Shown here: positions 1 through 7,710 of the stretch, in pieces
How positions within the stretch are numbered: the first letter of the stretch is position 1
Layout of the letters: each line of letters starts with the position of its first letter
Assembly: GCA_020633775.1 (NCBI GenBank)
Contig: JACKDA010000018.1
Span: 1-31,759, forward strand
Reading direction: 5' to 3'
From: Gemmatimonadales bacterium
GTDB lineage: Bacteria > Gemmatimonadota > Gemmatimonadetes > Gemmatimonadales > GWC2-71-9
Length of the DNA stretch: 31,759 nt
Position numbers and translations under genes: made by a program
Notes under the pieces: model-generated
The model's input: only the letters and a program-made list of their open reading frames with translations
Databases searched by the model: none
Told to the model about the DNA's origin: nothing

Positions 1-1806
1 CGCCTGATCCTCGGGCAGGGCTATGCGGGCGAGATGATCCAGGCGTTCGGCAACTTCCTCATCGGGGGCCAGGTCGTCGTCGGGCTGGTGATCTTCCTGA
101 TCCTGGTGGTGATCAACTTCATGGTGATCACCAAGGGCGCGGGGCGCATCGCGGAGGTCGCCGCCCGGTTCACCCTCGATGCGATGCCCGGCAAGCAGAT
201 GGCGATCGACGCCGACCTCGGCGCGGGCCTCATCGACGAGACCGAGGCGCGCCGCCGCCGCACCGAGATCGCCCGCTACGCCGACTTCTACGGGGCGATG
301 GACGGTGCGGCGAAGTTCGTGCGCGGCGACGCGGTCGCCGGGCTGATCATCACCGGGATCAACCTGGTCGGCGGCTTCATCATCGGGATGCTGCAGCAGG
401 GGCTCTCCGCCGCCGACAGCGCCGCGACCTACAGCCAGCTCACCGTGGGCGACGGGCTCATCTCGCAGATCCCCGCGCTGATCGTCAGCACCGCCGCCGG
501 CATCATCGTGACCTACGGCGCGTCGTCCTCCGGCGTCGGGATGATGCTCGCGCAGCAGCTCACCGGGCGGCCCCGGGCGATGTGGCTGGCGGCCGCGGTG
601 ATCGGGGGCTTCGCGCTCCTGCCTGGCCTCCCGGCGGTGCCGTTCCTGCTCCTCGGCGGCGGGGCCGCGGCGATCGCCTGGCGACGCCAGCAGGCGCGCG
701 CGGCCGGCACGGAGGGCGCGCCGACGGCCACGGCCGAGGCCGCCCCGAGCCCCCCCGCGATCGGGGAGTTGCTCGCGGTCGAGCCGCTCGAGATCGAGCT
801 CGGCTACGCGCTCGTGCCGCTCGTCGACGAATCCGCCGAGGGCGACCTGCTGCGCCGGGTCGGGATGATGCGGCGCCAGGCGGCGCTCGAGCTCGGGGTG
901 GTCGTGCCGCCGGCGCGGATTCGCGACAACATCCAGCTCGCCCCGACCGAGTACGCGATCCGGATCCGGGGGATGAAGGTGGCCGGGGGCGAGGTGATGC
1001 CGCGCTACCTGCTCGCCCTCAACGCCTCCGGGGACGCGCTGCCGATCGAGGGGATCCGCACCACCGATCCGTCGTTCGGGATGCCCGCGGTCTGGATCAC
1101 CCCCGATCGTCGCGAGGAGGCGGAGGCGAACGGCTACAACGTGGTCGAGGCCGCGACGGTGCTCGCGACCCACCTGATGGAGACGATCCGGCGCCACGCC
1201 GGCGACCTGCTCAGCCGCCAGGACGTGCGCGAGCTGGTGGACGGCCTGCGCGAGACCCACCCGGCCCTGGTCGAGGACCTGGTGCCGAACCGCCTCGCCC
1301 TCGGCACCCTGCATCGGGTGCTGCAGCGACTGCTGCGTGAGGGGCTGCCGGTGCGCGACCTCGTCACCATCCTCGAGGCGCTGAGCGACACCGCCGAGTC
1401 GACCCGCGATCCCGAGGTGCTGACGGAACATGTCCGGCGGGCGCTCTCCAGCGTCGTCGCCCAGCAGTACGCCGATCAGGACGGGACGGTGCGTGGGCTC
1501 ACCGTGGGCCCCCGGCTGGAGGCCGCGCTCATGCAGCTCTTCTCGCCCTCGACCAAGACGGGGGACCCGGTGCGCGCCCTGGAGCCGGACCAGCTCACGG
1601 CGCTGCTCCGCTCGCTCGCCGACCTGGTGGCGCGGACGCGCCGGGATGGGCGCGTCCGGCCGCTGATCACGCCACCCGCCCTCCGGGTCGGGATCCGCCG
1701 CCTCGTCGAACCGATCCTGCCGGACCTGCCGATCATCTCGCTCGGGGAACTGCCCCCGGCCACCCCCGTCGAGGGAACCGCCATCTGGGAGATCAGTCGT
1801 GCTTAG
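1..1806 (+). CDS. flhA: Flagellar export gate protein FlhA (5' end outside window)
   Basis: FlhA is the large inner-membrane and cytoplasmic component of the flagellar type III export gate, whose cytoplasmic ring docks chaperone-substrate complexes. The reading frame is open from base 1, so the gene begins upstream; 601 codons are visible and family length (about 690) implies roughly 90 N-terminal residues are missing. The FHIPEP-family signature is clear at about window residues 43-68 (TKGAGRIAEVAARF, then LDAMPGKQMAIDADL). Hydrophobic segments follow near residues 110-125, 155-170 and 190-220, then a low-complexity Ala/Pro linker near 240-252 and the cytoplasmic domain. Its last 8 bases overlap flhF, suggesting translational coupling. 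The internal ATG at 34 is not the true start, because homologous sequence (RLILGQGYAGEMIQAFG) extends across it. Confidence 0.97.
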   Translation, partial: RLILGQGYAGEMIQAFGNFLIGGQVVVGLVIFLILVVINFMVITKGAGRIAEVAARFTLDAMPGKQMAIDADLGAGLIDETEARRRRTEIARYADFYGAMDGAAKFVRGDAVAGLIITGINLVGGFIIGMLQQGLSAADSAATYSQLTVGDGLISQIPALIVSTAAGIIVTYGASSSGVGMMLAQQLTGRPRAMWLAAAVIGGFALLPGLPAVPFLLLGGGAAAIAWRRQQARAAGTEGAPTATAEAAPSPPAIGELLAVEPLEIELGYALVPLVDESAEGDLLRRVGMMRRQAALELGVVVPPARIRDNIQLAPTEYAIRIRGMKVAGGEVMPRYLLALNASGDALPIEGIRTTDPSFGMPAVWITPDRREEAEANGYNVVEAATVLATHLMETIRRHAGDLLSRQDVRELVDGLRETHPALVEDLVPNRLALGTLHRVLQRLLREGLPVRDLVTILEALSDTAESTRDPEVLTEHVRRALSSVVAQQYADQDGTVRGLTVGPRLEAALMQLFSPSTKTGDPVRALEPDQLTALLRSLADLVARTRRDGRVRPLITPPALRVGIRRLVEPILPDLPIISLGELPPATPVEGTAIWEISRA

Positions 1807-2725
1807 AGTCTTCAGCGGCACCCGCCTGCCGACCGTGCTCAGCGAGGTGCGCCGGACGCTCGGCGACCAGGCCTGCGTGGTCGATGTCACCTGCGAGGAT
1901 GGCCGGGTGGAGGTCCTCGCGAGCGAGGTGCCCGTCACCGTGCATCCGTTCCAGGCGCCGGTGCACGATGCCCCGCTGGTGCGCACCGCCCTGGAGGCGC
2001 CGGATCCGCTCGCGTTCGGGGCCGTGCTGCGTCGCCCCGATCCCGCCGCGACCGAGGCCCCCCGCCCGCGGCCCGCGTCGCCGCGACCGGCGTCGACGCG
2101 CCACCCGATCCGGCCCCCGGTGATCGCGCTGGTCGGGCCCACCGGGGCCGGCAAGACCACGACCCTCGCCAAGCTCGCCACCAATCCGCAGGCCTACGGA
2201 CGGCAGCGCGTCGGGTTCATCGGGCTCGATACCTACCGGATCGGCGCGGTCGAGCAGCTCGAGACCTACGCGGAGCTCGCCGGCCTGCCGTGCGAGATCG
2301 TCTACGAGCTCGGCGACATCGACCGGGCGCTCGCGCGGCTGGTCGAGTGTGACGTGATCCTGGTCGACACGCCGGGACGCGGCCCGCGGCAGTCGGAGGA
2401 CCTCGCGACCGTGCGGACCTGGCTCGAGCACCTCGAGCCGGATGAGGTGCACCTGGCGCTCCCGGCGAGCATCATGCCCCACGTGATGCGGCGCACGATG
2501 CAGCAGTTCGCGCACTTCGGCGTCACCCATGCCCTCTGCACCAAGCTCGACGAGTGCCCGATCGATTCGCGCGTCTTCGATGTCGTCGCCCGCGAGCGCT
2601 TCGAGATGCGCTGGTACACCGACGGCCAGGAGGTCCCGGCCGACCTGCGCGCCGCGAGCGGGCGGATGAGCGCGGCACGCGAGCGCGCCGTCGCACGCCG
2701 CCGGGCCGAGGAGGTCTTCGCATGA
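1799..2725 (+). CDS. flhF: Flagellar SRP-like GTPase FlhF
   Basis: FlhF is an SRP-type GTPase that determines where and how many flagella are built, recruiting early basal-body parts to the membrane. The 308-residue product has an N-terminal B-domain-like region, a Pro/Arg-rich linker (about 80-105) and an NG-type GTPase domain. Visible motifs are the P-loop GPTGAGKTTT starting at residue 113, DTYRIGAVEQLETYAE in the insertion typical of SRP GTPases, the G3 motif DTPGR starting at D190, and the G4 motif TKLDE near residue 248. The GTG start overlaps the end of flhA by 8 bases and gives the usual FlhF N-terminus (MLRVFSG). The stop overlaps the flhG start as ATGA, and FlhF with FlhG is a known functional pair. 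It is somewhat shorter than many family members because the B domain is compact. Confidence 0.95.
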   Translation: MLRVFSGTRLPTVLSEVRRTLGDQACVVDVTCEDGRVEVLASEVPVTVHPFQAPVHDAPLVRTALEAPDPLAFGAVLRRPDPAATEAPRPRPASPRPASTRHPIRPPVIALVGPTGAGKTTTLAKLATNPQAYGRQRVGFIGLDTYRIGAVEQLETYAELAGLPCEIVYELGDIDRALARLVECDVILVDTPGRGPRQSEDLATVRTWLEHLEPDEVHLALPASIMPHVMRRTMQQFAHFGVTHALCTKLDECPIDSRVFDVVARERFEMRWYTDGQEVPADLRAASGRMSAARERAVARRRAEEVFA

Positions 2726-3543
2726 CGGACCAGGCGCGGGCGCTGCGCGCCGCCCGGCCCGCCGGCGTGGCCTTCCCGGAACCGCTCACGGAGGCGAGTG
2801 CGCTGGTGATCGGCAGCGGGAAGGGCGGGGTGGGGAAGTCGCTGGTGGCGGTGACGCTCGCCTCGTCGCTCGCGGCGGCGGGACGTCGGGTGCTGCTCGT
2901 GGATGCCGACTTCAACCTCGGCACGCTGCACGTGCTCCTCGGCGTGCGTCCCGCCGTGCAGCCCGAGGACCTCCTCGAGCCGGAGGTCGACGCCGAATCC
3001 GTGATCATCCCCGTGGCGCACAACCTCTGGTTGATGCCGGCACCGAGCGGGGCGGAATCGGTCCAGCGCCTCGGGCCCCACGACCGGGCGCGATTCCATC
3101 GCCGGGTCGCGCGGCTCTTCCCCGCGTACGATGCCGTCGTGGTCGACGCCGCCGCCGGGCTCGACAGCGCGCTCCGCGTCGCGGCGATGCAGGCGGCGCG
3201 GATGGTGCTCGTCACCACGCCCGAGCCGACCGCGCTCACGAGTGCATATGCCCTCGTCAAGCTGGTCCACGGCCGGCTCCCCCTGCTCCCGATCGACCTG
3301 CTGGTGAACCGGACGGTCGATGCCGCGGAGGGCACGCTCGCGGCGACCCGGATGCAGGAGGCCTGCAGCCGGTTCCTCGGGCGCACCCTCCGCTACCTCG
3401 GCGCGATCCCCGAGGACACCACGATGCGCGCCGCCCTCGGCTCGCCCGAGGGCCTCGTCGACCCGGCCGTGAGCGGCCCGGCGCAGGCGGCGCTGCGCGC
3501 CATCGTCGAGCGGACCCTCCTCTCCCCGGAGGCGACCGGGTGA
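2722..3543 (+). CDS. flhG: MinD-like ATPase FlhG (FleN/YlxH)
   Basis: FlhG is a MinD/ParA-type ATPase that limits flagellar number and stimulates the FlhF GTPase. The 273-residue product carries the deviant Walker A motif GSGKGGVGKS at residues 31-40, the LLVDADFNLG switch-type motif, and VVVDAAAGLD as the Walker B-like segment. The reading frame stays open upstream to 2554, but the ATG at 2722 is chosen because it makes the ATGA overlap with flhF and places DQARALR at residues 3-9. That matches the DQAxxLR activation motif known from the FlhG N-terminus, which acts on FlhF. The gene ends in a GTGA overlap with fliA. A C-terminal amphipathic membrane-targeting helix is expected for the family (about 255-268 here) but was not tested. 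Confidence 0.94.
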   Translation: MTDQARALRAARPAGVAFPEPLTEASALVIGSGKGGVGKSLVAVTLASSLAAAGRRVLLVDADFNLGTLHVLLGVRPAVQPEDLLEPEVDAESVIIPVAHNLWLMPAPSGAESVQRLGPHDRARFHRRVARLFPAYDAVVVDAAAGLDSALRVAAMQAARMVLVTTPEPTALTSAYALVKLVHGRLPLLPIDLLVNRTVDAAEGTLAATRMQEACSRFLGRTLRYLGAIPEDTTMRAALGSPEGLVDPAVSGPAQAALRAIVERTLLSPEATG

Positions 3544-4295
3544 CCGCGACCACCCCCGAGGTGCTCTGGCAGCGCTTCCGCGCCACCGGCGACCCGGAGG
3601 CCCGGGCCGAGATCCTGACGCAATTGCTGGGGCTGGTGCACTTCACCGCCCGCAAGATCGCCAATCGCGTCGGCGATGCGGTGCCGTACGACGACCTTGT
3701 CGGCGCCGGCTCGCTCGGCCTGGTGCAGGCGATCGGCGGGTTCGATCCCGATCGCGGCGTCAGCTTCGTCACCTACGCGACGCAGCGCGTGCATGGCGCG
3801 ATCCTCGACGAGCTGCGTGCCGCCGACTGGCGCCCGCGCTCGGTGCGCGAGCGGGCGCGCCGGATCGACCGGGCCACGCGGACGCTGCACGGCGTGCTCG
3901 ACCGTCCGCCCACCCCCGATGAGGTTGCCGCCTCCCTCGAGATCGATCGCGACACCTACTGGCAATGGCGCAGCGACGCGGAGGCCGGCGTCACCGTCCC
4001 GCTCGACGCCGGCATCGCCGCGCTCGAGGGCGAGGGCGGCTCGCTCGCCGAGCGCCTGCCCGACACCGTCACGCCGTTGCCGGACGAGGACGTCGAGGCC
4101 GACGAACGGCAGGTGCTGTTGCGCGAGGCGATTCGCGAGCTCCCCGAACAGCAGCGCACCGTCCTCGCCCTGAGCTACTACGAGGGCCTTTCCCAACGAC
4201 AGATCGCCGAGGTGCTGCACGTGACCGAGTCCCGCATTTCCCAGATTCGCTCGGCGGCGGTGAAGACGCTGCGCGCCCGGCTGGCGGACGCATGA
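3540..4295 (+). CDS. fliA: Flagellar sigma-28 factor FliA (SigD/WhiG family)
   Basis: This is the alternative sigma factor that transcribes late flagellar, motor and chemotaxis genes. The 251-residue protein begins with GTG in a GTGA overlap with flhG. Region 2 spans about residues 25-95 and includes YDDLVGAGSLGLVQAI, VSFVTYATQRVHGAI and LDELRAADWRPRSVRERAR, the last being diagnostic for FliA-type factors. Region 3 follows (PTPDEVAASLEID). Region 4 is near residues 195-250 with LPEQQRTVLALSYYEGLSQ and a helix-turn-helix ending in TESRISQIRSAAVKTLRARL. A matching sigma-28 promoter lies in this window in front of motA (14152 to 14126, minus strand), so a likely target is visible. No flgM anti-sigma gene is adjacent. 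Confidence 0.95.
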   Translation: MTATTPEVLWQRFRATGDPEARAEILTQLLGLVHFTARKIANRVGDAVPYDDLVGAGSLGLVQAIGGFDPDRGVSFVTYATQRVHGAILDELRAADWRPRSVRERARRIDRATRTLHGVLDRPPTPDEVAASLEIDRDTYWQWRSDAEAGVTVPLDAGIAALEGEGGSLAERLPDTVTPLPDEDVEADERQVLLREAIRELPEQQRTVLALSYYEGLSQRQIAEVLHVTESRISQIRSAAVKTLRARLADA

Positions 4296-4783
4296 GGCGC
4301 GGCGTGTGGGGACCGCTCCTGCTCGTCGTCGGCGTGCTGGCCGGCGCCTCGCTCTACGCCCGCCGCGACCAGGTCGATCTCGCCGCCGTGCGCACCGAGC
4401 TCCGCTTCGCCGGGGAAGGCGCCGCGGCGGCGGCGCGGACCGTCGCCGAACGGGCCATGCCGCTGCTGGCGGGTGGGCTCGGCGCGGTGCGTCGGGCGCC
4501 GCTCCCGGTGGCGATCGGCGTTCCGGGGGTGGCCCTCGCTGCACTCATCGTGGTGGTCCTCCGGCGTCGTCGCCGCACCACCGGCGCGTCACTCGAGGTC
4601 GGCAAGCCCGACGAGCCACCGGCGTTCGGACAGGTGCTGGCGTCGGCGATGGTGCCCGGCGGAACCGACGGGCGCCGTCACCGGGTGCTGACCCTTGCGC
4701 GGGATGGCCGCTCCATCGGGGAGATCGCGCGCTCGACGCGCCTCTCCCAGGACGCGGTCCGGACGGTGCTCGATGCCCGCTGA
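4292..4783 (+). CDS. Small membrane protein with C-terminal HTH-like segment, SwrB-like by position
   Basis: I do not recognise this 163-residue protein by sequence. It starts with ATG in an ATGA overlap with fliA, so it is probably coupled to the sigma factor. Visible parts are a hydrophobic N-terminal segment (residues 7-22), a soluble stretch rich in Ala and Arg, a stronger membrane segment (71-90) ended by five arginines, and a C-terminal helical segment (about 129-162). That last segment reads as two helices around SIGEIARSTRLSQDAV, like a helix-turn-helix or DUF6115/DUF2802-type tail. In Bacillus the gene right behind sigD is swrB (ylxL), a membrane protein of about 167 residues that promotes flagellar export-apparatus maturation. 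Position, size and tail agree, but two membrane segments instead of one do not. Assignment as a SwrB counterpart is inference. Confidence 0.6.
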   Translation: MRRGVWGPLLLVVGVLAGASLYARRDQVDLAAVRTELRFAGEGAAAAARTVAERAMPLLAGGLGAVRRAPLPVAIGVPGVALAALIVVVLRRRRRTTGASLEVGKPDEPPAFGQVLASAMVPGGTDGRRHRVLTLARDGRSIGEIARSTRLSQDAVRTVLDAR

Positions 4784-4847
4784 CCGGCAGCATTTGCCGA
4801 CCGGTCGATCCGGCCCCCGTTCCGCCTCGCGGGCGTCCAATGCAAGT

Positions 4848-4862
4848 CGTTGTGCTGCAACG
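4848..4862. promoter_or_regulatory. Inverted repeat upstream of the sigma-54 element, possible activator site
   Basis: CGTTG (4848-4852) and CAACG (4858-4862) form a perfect 5-bp inverted repeat around TGCTG. It is flanked by CAATGCAAG (4838-4846) and ATTGCTTG (4864-4871), which extend the symmetry imperfectly. The element lies about 35-70 bases upstream of the transcription start predicted from the adjacent -24/-12 element. An enhancer-binding activator could bind there. The function is inferred from position only. Confidence 0.3.
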
Positions 4863-4882
4863 CATTGCTTGATGGCAACGGG

Positions 4883-4898
4883 CGGCACGGCGCTTGCC
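4883..4898 (+). promoter_or_regulatory. Candidate sigma-54 (RpoN) promoter for the flgF-csrA operon
   Basis: The element reads CGGCACG (4883-4889), four bases, then TTGCC (4894-4898). Against the consensus TGGCACG-N4-TTGCW this is 6 of 7 and 4 of 5, with the invariant GG (4884-4885) and GC (4896-4897) exactly 12 apart. The predicted start is about 4909. That leaves a 22-base leader holding the ribosome-binding site GAGGGGAGG (4919-4927) in front of flgF. It is the only gap longer than 40 bases inside the plus-strand flagellar run, which fits an operon boundary. Confidence 0.6.
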
Positions 4899-4930
4899 CC
4901 CTTTCCGGAGCAGTCCCGAGGGGAGGTTCG

Positions 4931-5614
4931 ATGACGGTTCCCAGCATCCTGACGACGGCGCGCAGCCTGGCGTTCTACTCCCGGCAGCAGGAGGTCGTCG
5001 CCAACAACCTGGCCAACGCCTCCTCGGAGGGGTTCAAGGCCGACCGGATGACGGCCCAGAGCTTCGACCAGGTCTGGCCGGAGGCGCTGATGAGTCTCGA
5101 CCTCCGGCAGGGCACCGTGCGCGACACGGCCCGCCCGTGGGACCTCGCCCTGGAATCCGAGGGATTCCTGGTCGTGAACACCCCGGACGGCGAGCGCCTC
5201 ACGCGGGGCGGTGGCTTCGAGGTCGATCAGGCGGGCTTCCTCGTGGATCGTGACGGCAACCAGCTCCTCGGCCGCGAGGGACCGATCCACATCAGCGGCG
5301 AGACGGTCGTGGTCGAGCAGGACGGCACCGTGATCGTCGACGACGCGCGCGCGGGGCAGCTCCGGGTCGAGACCGTGGCCGATCCGTCGCGCCTCGTGAA
5401 GGAGGGGCACGGGCGGTTCCGGGCCGAGGATCCCCTGCTCGCGGTCGAGCAGCCGCGGATCCGGCAGGGCGCGATCGAGGACGCCAACGTCGACGCGCTG
5501 ACCGGCACGGTCGATCTCATCCGGATCCAGCGCGCCTACGCCGCCGGCGTCGATGCGCTGCGGACCCTCGATGGCGTGATGAGCGTGATCACCGATGACG
5601 TCGGGCGCGTGTAG
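4931..5614 (+). CDS. flgF: Flagellar basal-body rod protein FlgF
   Basis: FlgF is a proximal rod protein of the flagellar axial family, assembled in the periplasm after type III export. The 227-residue product has the conserved N-terminal axial motif (VVANNLANASSEGFKAD, about residues 19-36) and the C-terminal axial helix (GAIEDANVDALTGTVDLIRI, then QRAYAAGVDALRTLDGVM), which pair into the D0 coiled coil. It is about 20-25 residues shorter than typical FlgF and sits directly before flgG, the usual arrangement. The frame is open back to 4850, but ATG 4931 is preferred because of the strong GAGGGGAGG ribosome-binding site just upstream and because the protein then starts as rod proteins do. It is the first gene behind the sigma-54 element. 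A 35-bp gap separates it from flgG. Confidence 0.92.
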   Translation: MTVPSILTTARSLAFYSRQQEVVANNLANASSEGFKADRMTAQSFDQVWPEALMSLDLRQGTVRDTARPWDLALESEGFLVVNTPDGERLTRGGGFEVDQAGFLVDRDGNQLLGREGPIHISGETVVVEQDGTVIVDDARAGQLRVETVADPSRLVKEGHGRFRAEDPLLAVEQPRIRQGAIEDANVDALTGTVDLIRIQRAYAAGVDALRTLDGVMSVITDDVGRV

Positions 5615-5649
5615 CCCGTGCGGGACTTCCCTGGCAGTGGAGCGAGACG

Positions 5650-6432
5650 ATGACTGACGGCATGCGCACCTCCGCGAGCGGCATGATCGCCCAGCAGAAG
5701 CGGGTCGACGTGATCGCCAACAACCTCGCGAACGTGAACACCACCGGGTTCAAGCGGAGTCGCGCGAACTTCGAGGACCTCCTCTACGAGACCGTGCAGG
5801 GACCGCGCACGACCGCGGCGCAGGGGATCGTCGGCCCGATGCAGATCGGGCACGGGGTCCGGCTCGCGTCGATCACCCGCATCCACGGGCAGGGTGGTCC
5901 CGAGGTCACCGGTCGGCCGCTCGACATCGCCATCGAGGGCGAGGGCTTCTTCCAGGTCGAGATGCCCGATGGCACGCTCGCCTACACCCGCGACGGGTCC
6001 TTCTCCCTCTCCGACAGCGGCCAGCTGGTCACCTCCGGCGGCAACGCGCTGGTGCCCGACATCGTCATCCCGCCCGATGCGACGGCCGTGACGATCTCCG
6101 AGACCGGGGCGGTCTCGGTCACCAACGGGATGGACGGCTCGATGATCGAGGTCGGTCGCCTCGAGCTGGCCCGGTTCCCGAATCCGACCGGCTTGCTGGC
6201 ACTCGGCGGCAACCTGTTCGGCGAGACGGTCGCCTCCGGCTTCGCCGCGACCGGCTTCCCGCAGGAGGACGGGTTCGGGCGGGTGCTGCAGGGGACGCTC
6301 GAGACGAGCAACGTCGAGATCGTGCAGGAGATGACCGACATGATCGCGGCGCAGCGCGCCTACGAGATCAACGCCCGGGCGATCCGCGCGGCCGAGGACA
6401 TGATGCAGTCGATCAATGATCTCATCCGCTAG
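5650..6432 (+). CDS. flgG: Flagellar distal rod protein FlgG
   Basis: FlgG forms the distal rod of the flagellar basal body. The 260 residues match the family length. The N-terminus carries MRTSASGMIAQQKRVDVIAN and the NLANVNTTGFKRSRANFEDL segment that distinguishes FlgG from other axial proteins. The middle has the FlgE/F/G-like fold signature (PLDIAIEGEGFFQVEMPDG, TRDGSFSLSDSGQLVTSGG). The C-terminus has GTLETSNVEIVQEMTDMIAA and RAYEINARAIRAAEDMMQSI, the canonical D0 helix. A ribosome-binding site (GGAGCGAG) precedes ATG 5650. The 3' end overlaps flgA by 17 bases. Confidence 0.97.
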   Translation: MTDGMRTSASGMIAQQKRVDVIANNLANVNTTGFKRSRANFEDLLYETVQGPRTTAAQGIVGPMQIGHGVRLASITRIHGQGGPEVTGRPLDIAIEGEGFFQVEMPDGTLAYTRDGSFSLSDSGQLVTSGGNALVPDIVIPPDATAVTISETGAVSVTNGMDGSMIEVGRLELARFPNPTGLLALGGNLFGETVASGFAATGFPQEDGFGRVLQGTLETSNVEIVQEMTDMIAAQRAYEINARAIRAAEDMMQSINDLIR

Positions 6433-7096
6433 CCTGGCGACGCTGGCGCTGCTGCTCCCGGTCGGGGGCGCGCCGACGGACACGGTCCCGCCCGAGGCGG
6501 TGGTCGACCGGGTGCGCGCGCTGGTCGCCGACACCTGGCAGGCCGACCCCGGCGAGCTCGTGCTCGACTGGGGCCGCCTGCCCCCGTTGCCCGACGACGC
6601 CCCGACCGCCCCGCTCCGCCTCAGCGGGACGGGTCGCGATGGCTGGTTCGTCGTCACGATCAGCCCCGCCGATGGCCGCGCCGTCGCGATGACGGTGCGC
6701 GCCGGGGCGGTGCGGGTGCAGCCGGTCGCGGCGCGGGCGCTCCGGGCCGGCGCGACGCTCGCGGCCGAGGACATCGCGTGGGAGGAACGGGTCGCGTGGG
6801 GCGCCCCGTCGGCGACGACCGGTGCCGGCCTCGAGCCGGTCGGCTGGGAGGTGCGGCGCGGCCTCGCGGCCGGTGAACGCCTGGTCGAGCCGATGATCCG
6901 TCCGCCACAGCTGGTCACCGCCGGGGAGCCGGTCACCTTCGTCTGGCAGCGCGGGACGGTCCGGATGGAACGCGTCGCCACGGCGCAGGGCTCCGGTCGC
7001 CTCGGGGAACTCGTGCGCGCACAGATCGGTGCGGTGCGCCTGGTGGGACGCGTCGTCGCGCCCGGCGTCGCGCAGGTCGAGGAGGAGGGCCGATGA
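6416..7096 (+). CDS. flgA: Flagellar P-ring assembly chaperone FlgA
   Basis: FlgA is a periplasmic chaperone needed for polymerisation of FlgI into the P-ring. The 226-residue product has a short hydrophobic N-terminus (MISSASLATLALLLPVGG) consistent with a secretion signal. The C-terminal SAF/ChapFlgA-type region spans about 95-220: VRVQPVAARALRAGATLAAE and DIAWEERVAW, then RRGLAAGERLVEPMIRPPQL, VTAGEPVTFVWQ and GRVVAPGVAQVE. The ATG lies 17 bases inside flgG in another frame. The stop overlaps flgH as ATGA. Sequence similarity in the N-terminal half is low, as is usual for FlgA. Position between flgG and flgH-flgI supports the call strongly. Confidence 0.88.
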   Translation: MISSASLATLALLLPVGGAPTDTVPPEAVVDRVRALVADTWQADPGELVLDWGRLPPLPDDAPTAPLRLSGTGRDGWFVVTISPADGRAVAMTVRAGAVRVQPVAARALRAGATLAAEDIAWEERVAWGAPSATTGAGLEPVGWEVRRGLAAGERLVEPMIRPPQLVTAGEPVTFVWQRGTVRMERVATAQGSGRLGELVRAQIGAVRLVGRVVAPGVAQVEEEGR

Positions 7097-7710
7097 TTCG
7101 CCATGTCGTCATCCTGCCGCTGGTCGCCCTCGTGCCGATGTGCCTCGCCGCACAGGGCGCGGCACCGGTCGGCGATTCCACCGTCGCCGCCGCCCCGCCG
7201 CCCGCAGTGGTCGCGGTCGACGTGCGCCAGTCGTGGACCAGCGACCGTCGGCCGCTGCGCCTCGGGGACATCCTCACGATCGTGGTGGACGAGAGCGCCC
7301 TCGCGAGTGAGCAGTCGAGCGAGGTCGCCCGCAACAACCGGACGATGAAGGGGAGCCTCGATTCGCCGGTCGCACCGGAGGACTTCCGCAGCCTCGGCAT
7401 CGGGCTCAACCGCCAGTCGGACAACACCGGCCAGGCGCGTCGCGCGGGGTCGCTCATCGCGGTGGTGAGCGTCCGGGTGGTGGCGGTCGATCCGAACGGG
7501 GTCGCCAACATCGAGGGGACCAAGCTCGTGACCATCGACGGACGCAACCAGGAGCTGCGCATCACGGGCCTCGTCCGCTCCGAGGACGTCACCCAGCAGA
7601 ACACGATCCTCTCCTCGCGCATCGCGAACGGCGAGATCTTCTACAAGGGGAAGAAGATCGGCGCGAAGAGCGGCATCATCGGCAAGCTGGTGGGGCTCCT
7701 GTGGCCGTGA
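7093..7710 (+). CDS. flgH: Flagellar L-ring protein FlgH
   Basis: FlgH forms the outer-membrane L-ring bushing. The 205-residue product has a signal peptide (MIRHVVILPLVALVPMCLAAQ) and the family core LRLGDILTIVVDESALASEQ, then RRAGSLIAVVSVRVVAVDPN, GVANIEGTKLVTIDGRNQEL and RITGLVRSEDVTQQNTILSS, followed by RIANGEIFYKGKK. FlgH is normally a lipoprotein. Here the only cysteine near the cleavage site lies in VPMC, a poor lipobox with Pro and Met where small residues are expected, so cleavage after AAQ by signal peptidase I is an alternative. It starts in an ATGA overlap with flgA and ends inside the start of flgI. Presence of L- and P-ring genes implies a diderm envelope. Confidence 0.95.
   Translation: MIRHVVILPLVALVPMCLAAQGAAPVGDSTVAAAPPPAVVAVDVRQSWTSDRRPLRLGDILTIVVDESALASEQSSEVARNNRTMKGSLDSPVAPEDFRSLGIGLNRQSDNTGQARRAGSLIAVVSVRVVAVDPNGVANIEGTKLVTIDGRNQELRITGLVRSEDVTQQNTILSSRIANGEIFYKGKKIGAKSGIIGKLVGLLWP

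Noticed and set aside
2554..2721. Upstream extension of flhG
   Set aside because: It lies wholly inside flhF in another frame, whereas ATG 2722 gives the DQAxxLR N-terminus and the ATGA overlap.
4784..4930. Sigma-28 promoter in front of flgF
   Set aside because: A GCCGA occurs at about 4797, but no TAAA-like box lies 15 bases upstream and its distance to flgF is poor. The sigma-54 element fits better.
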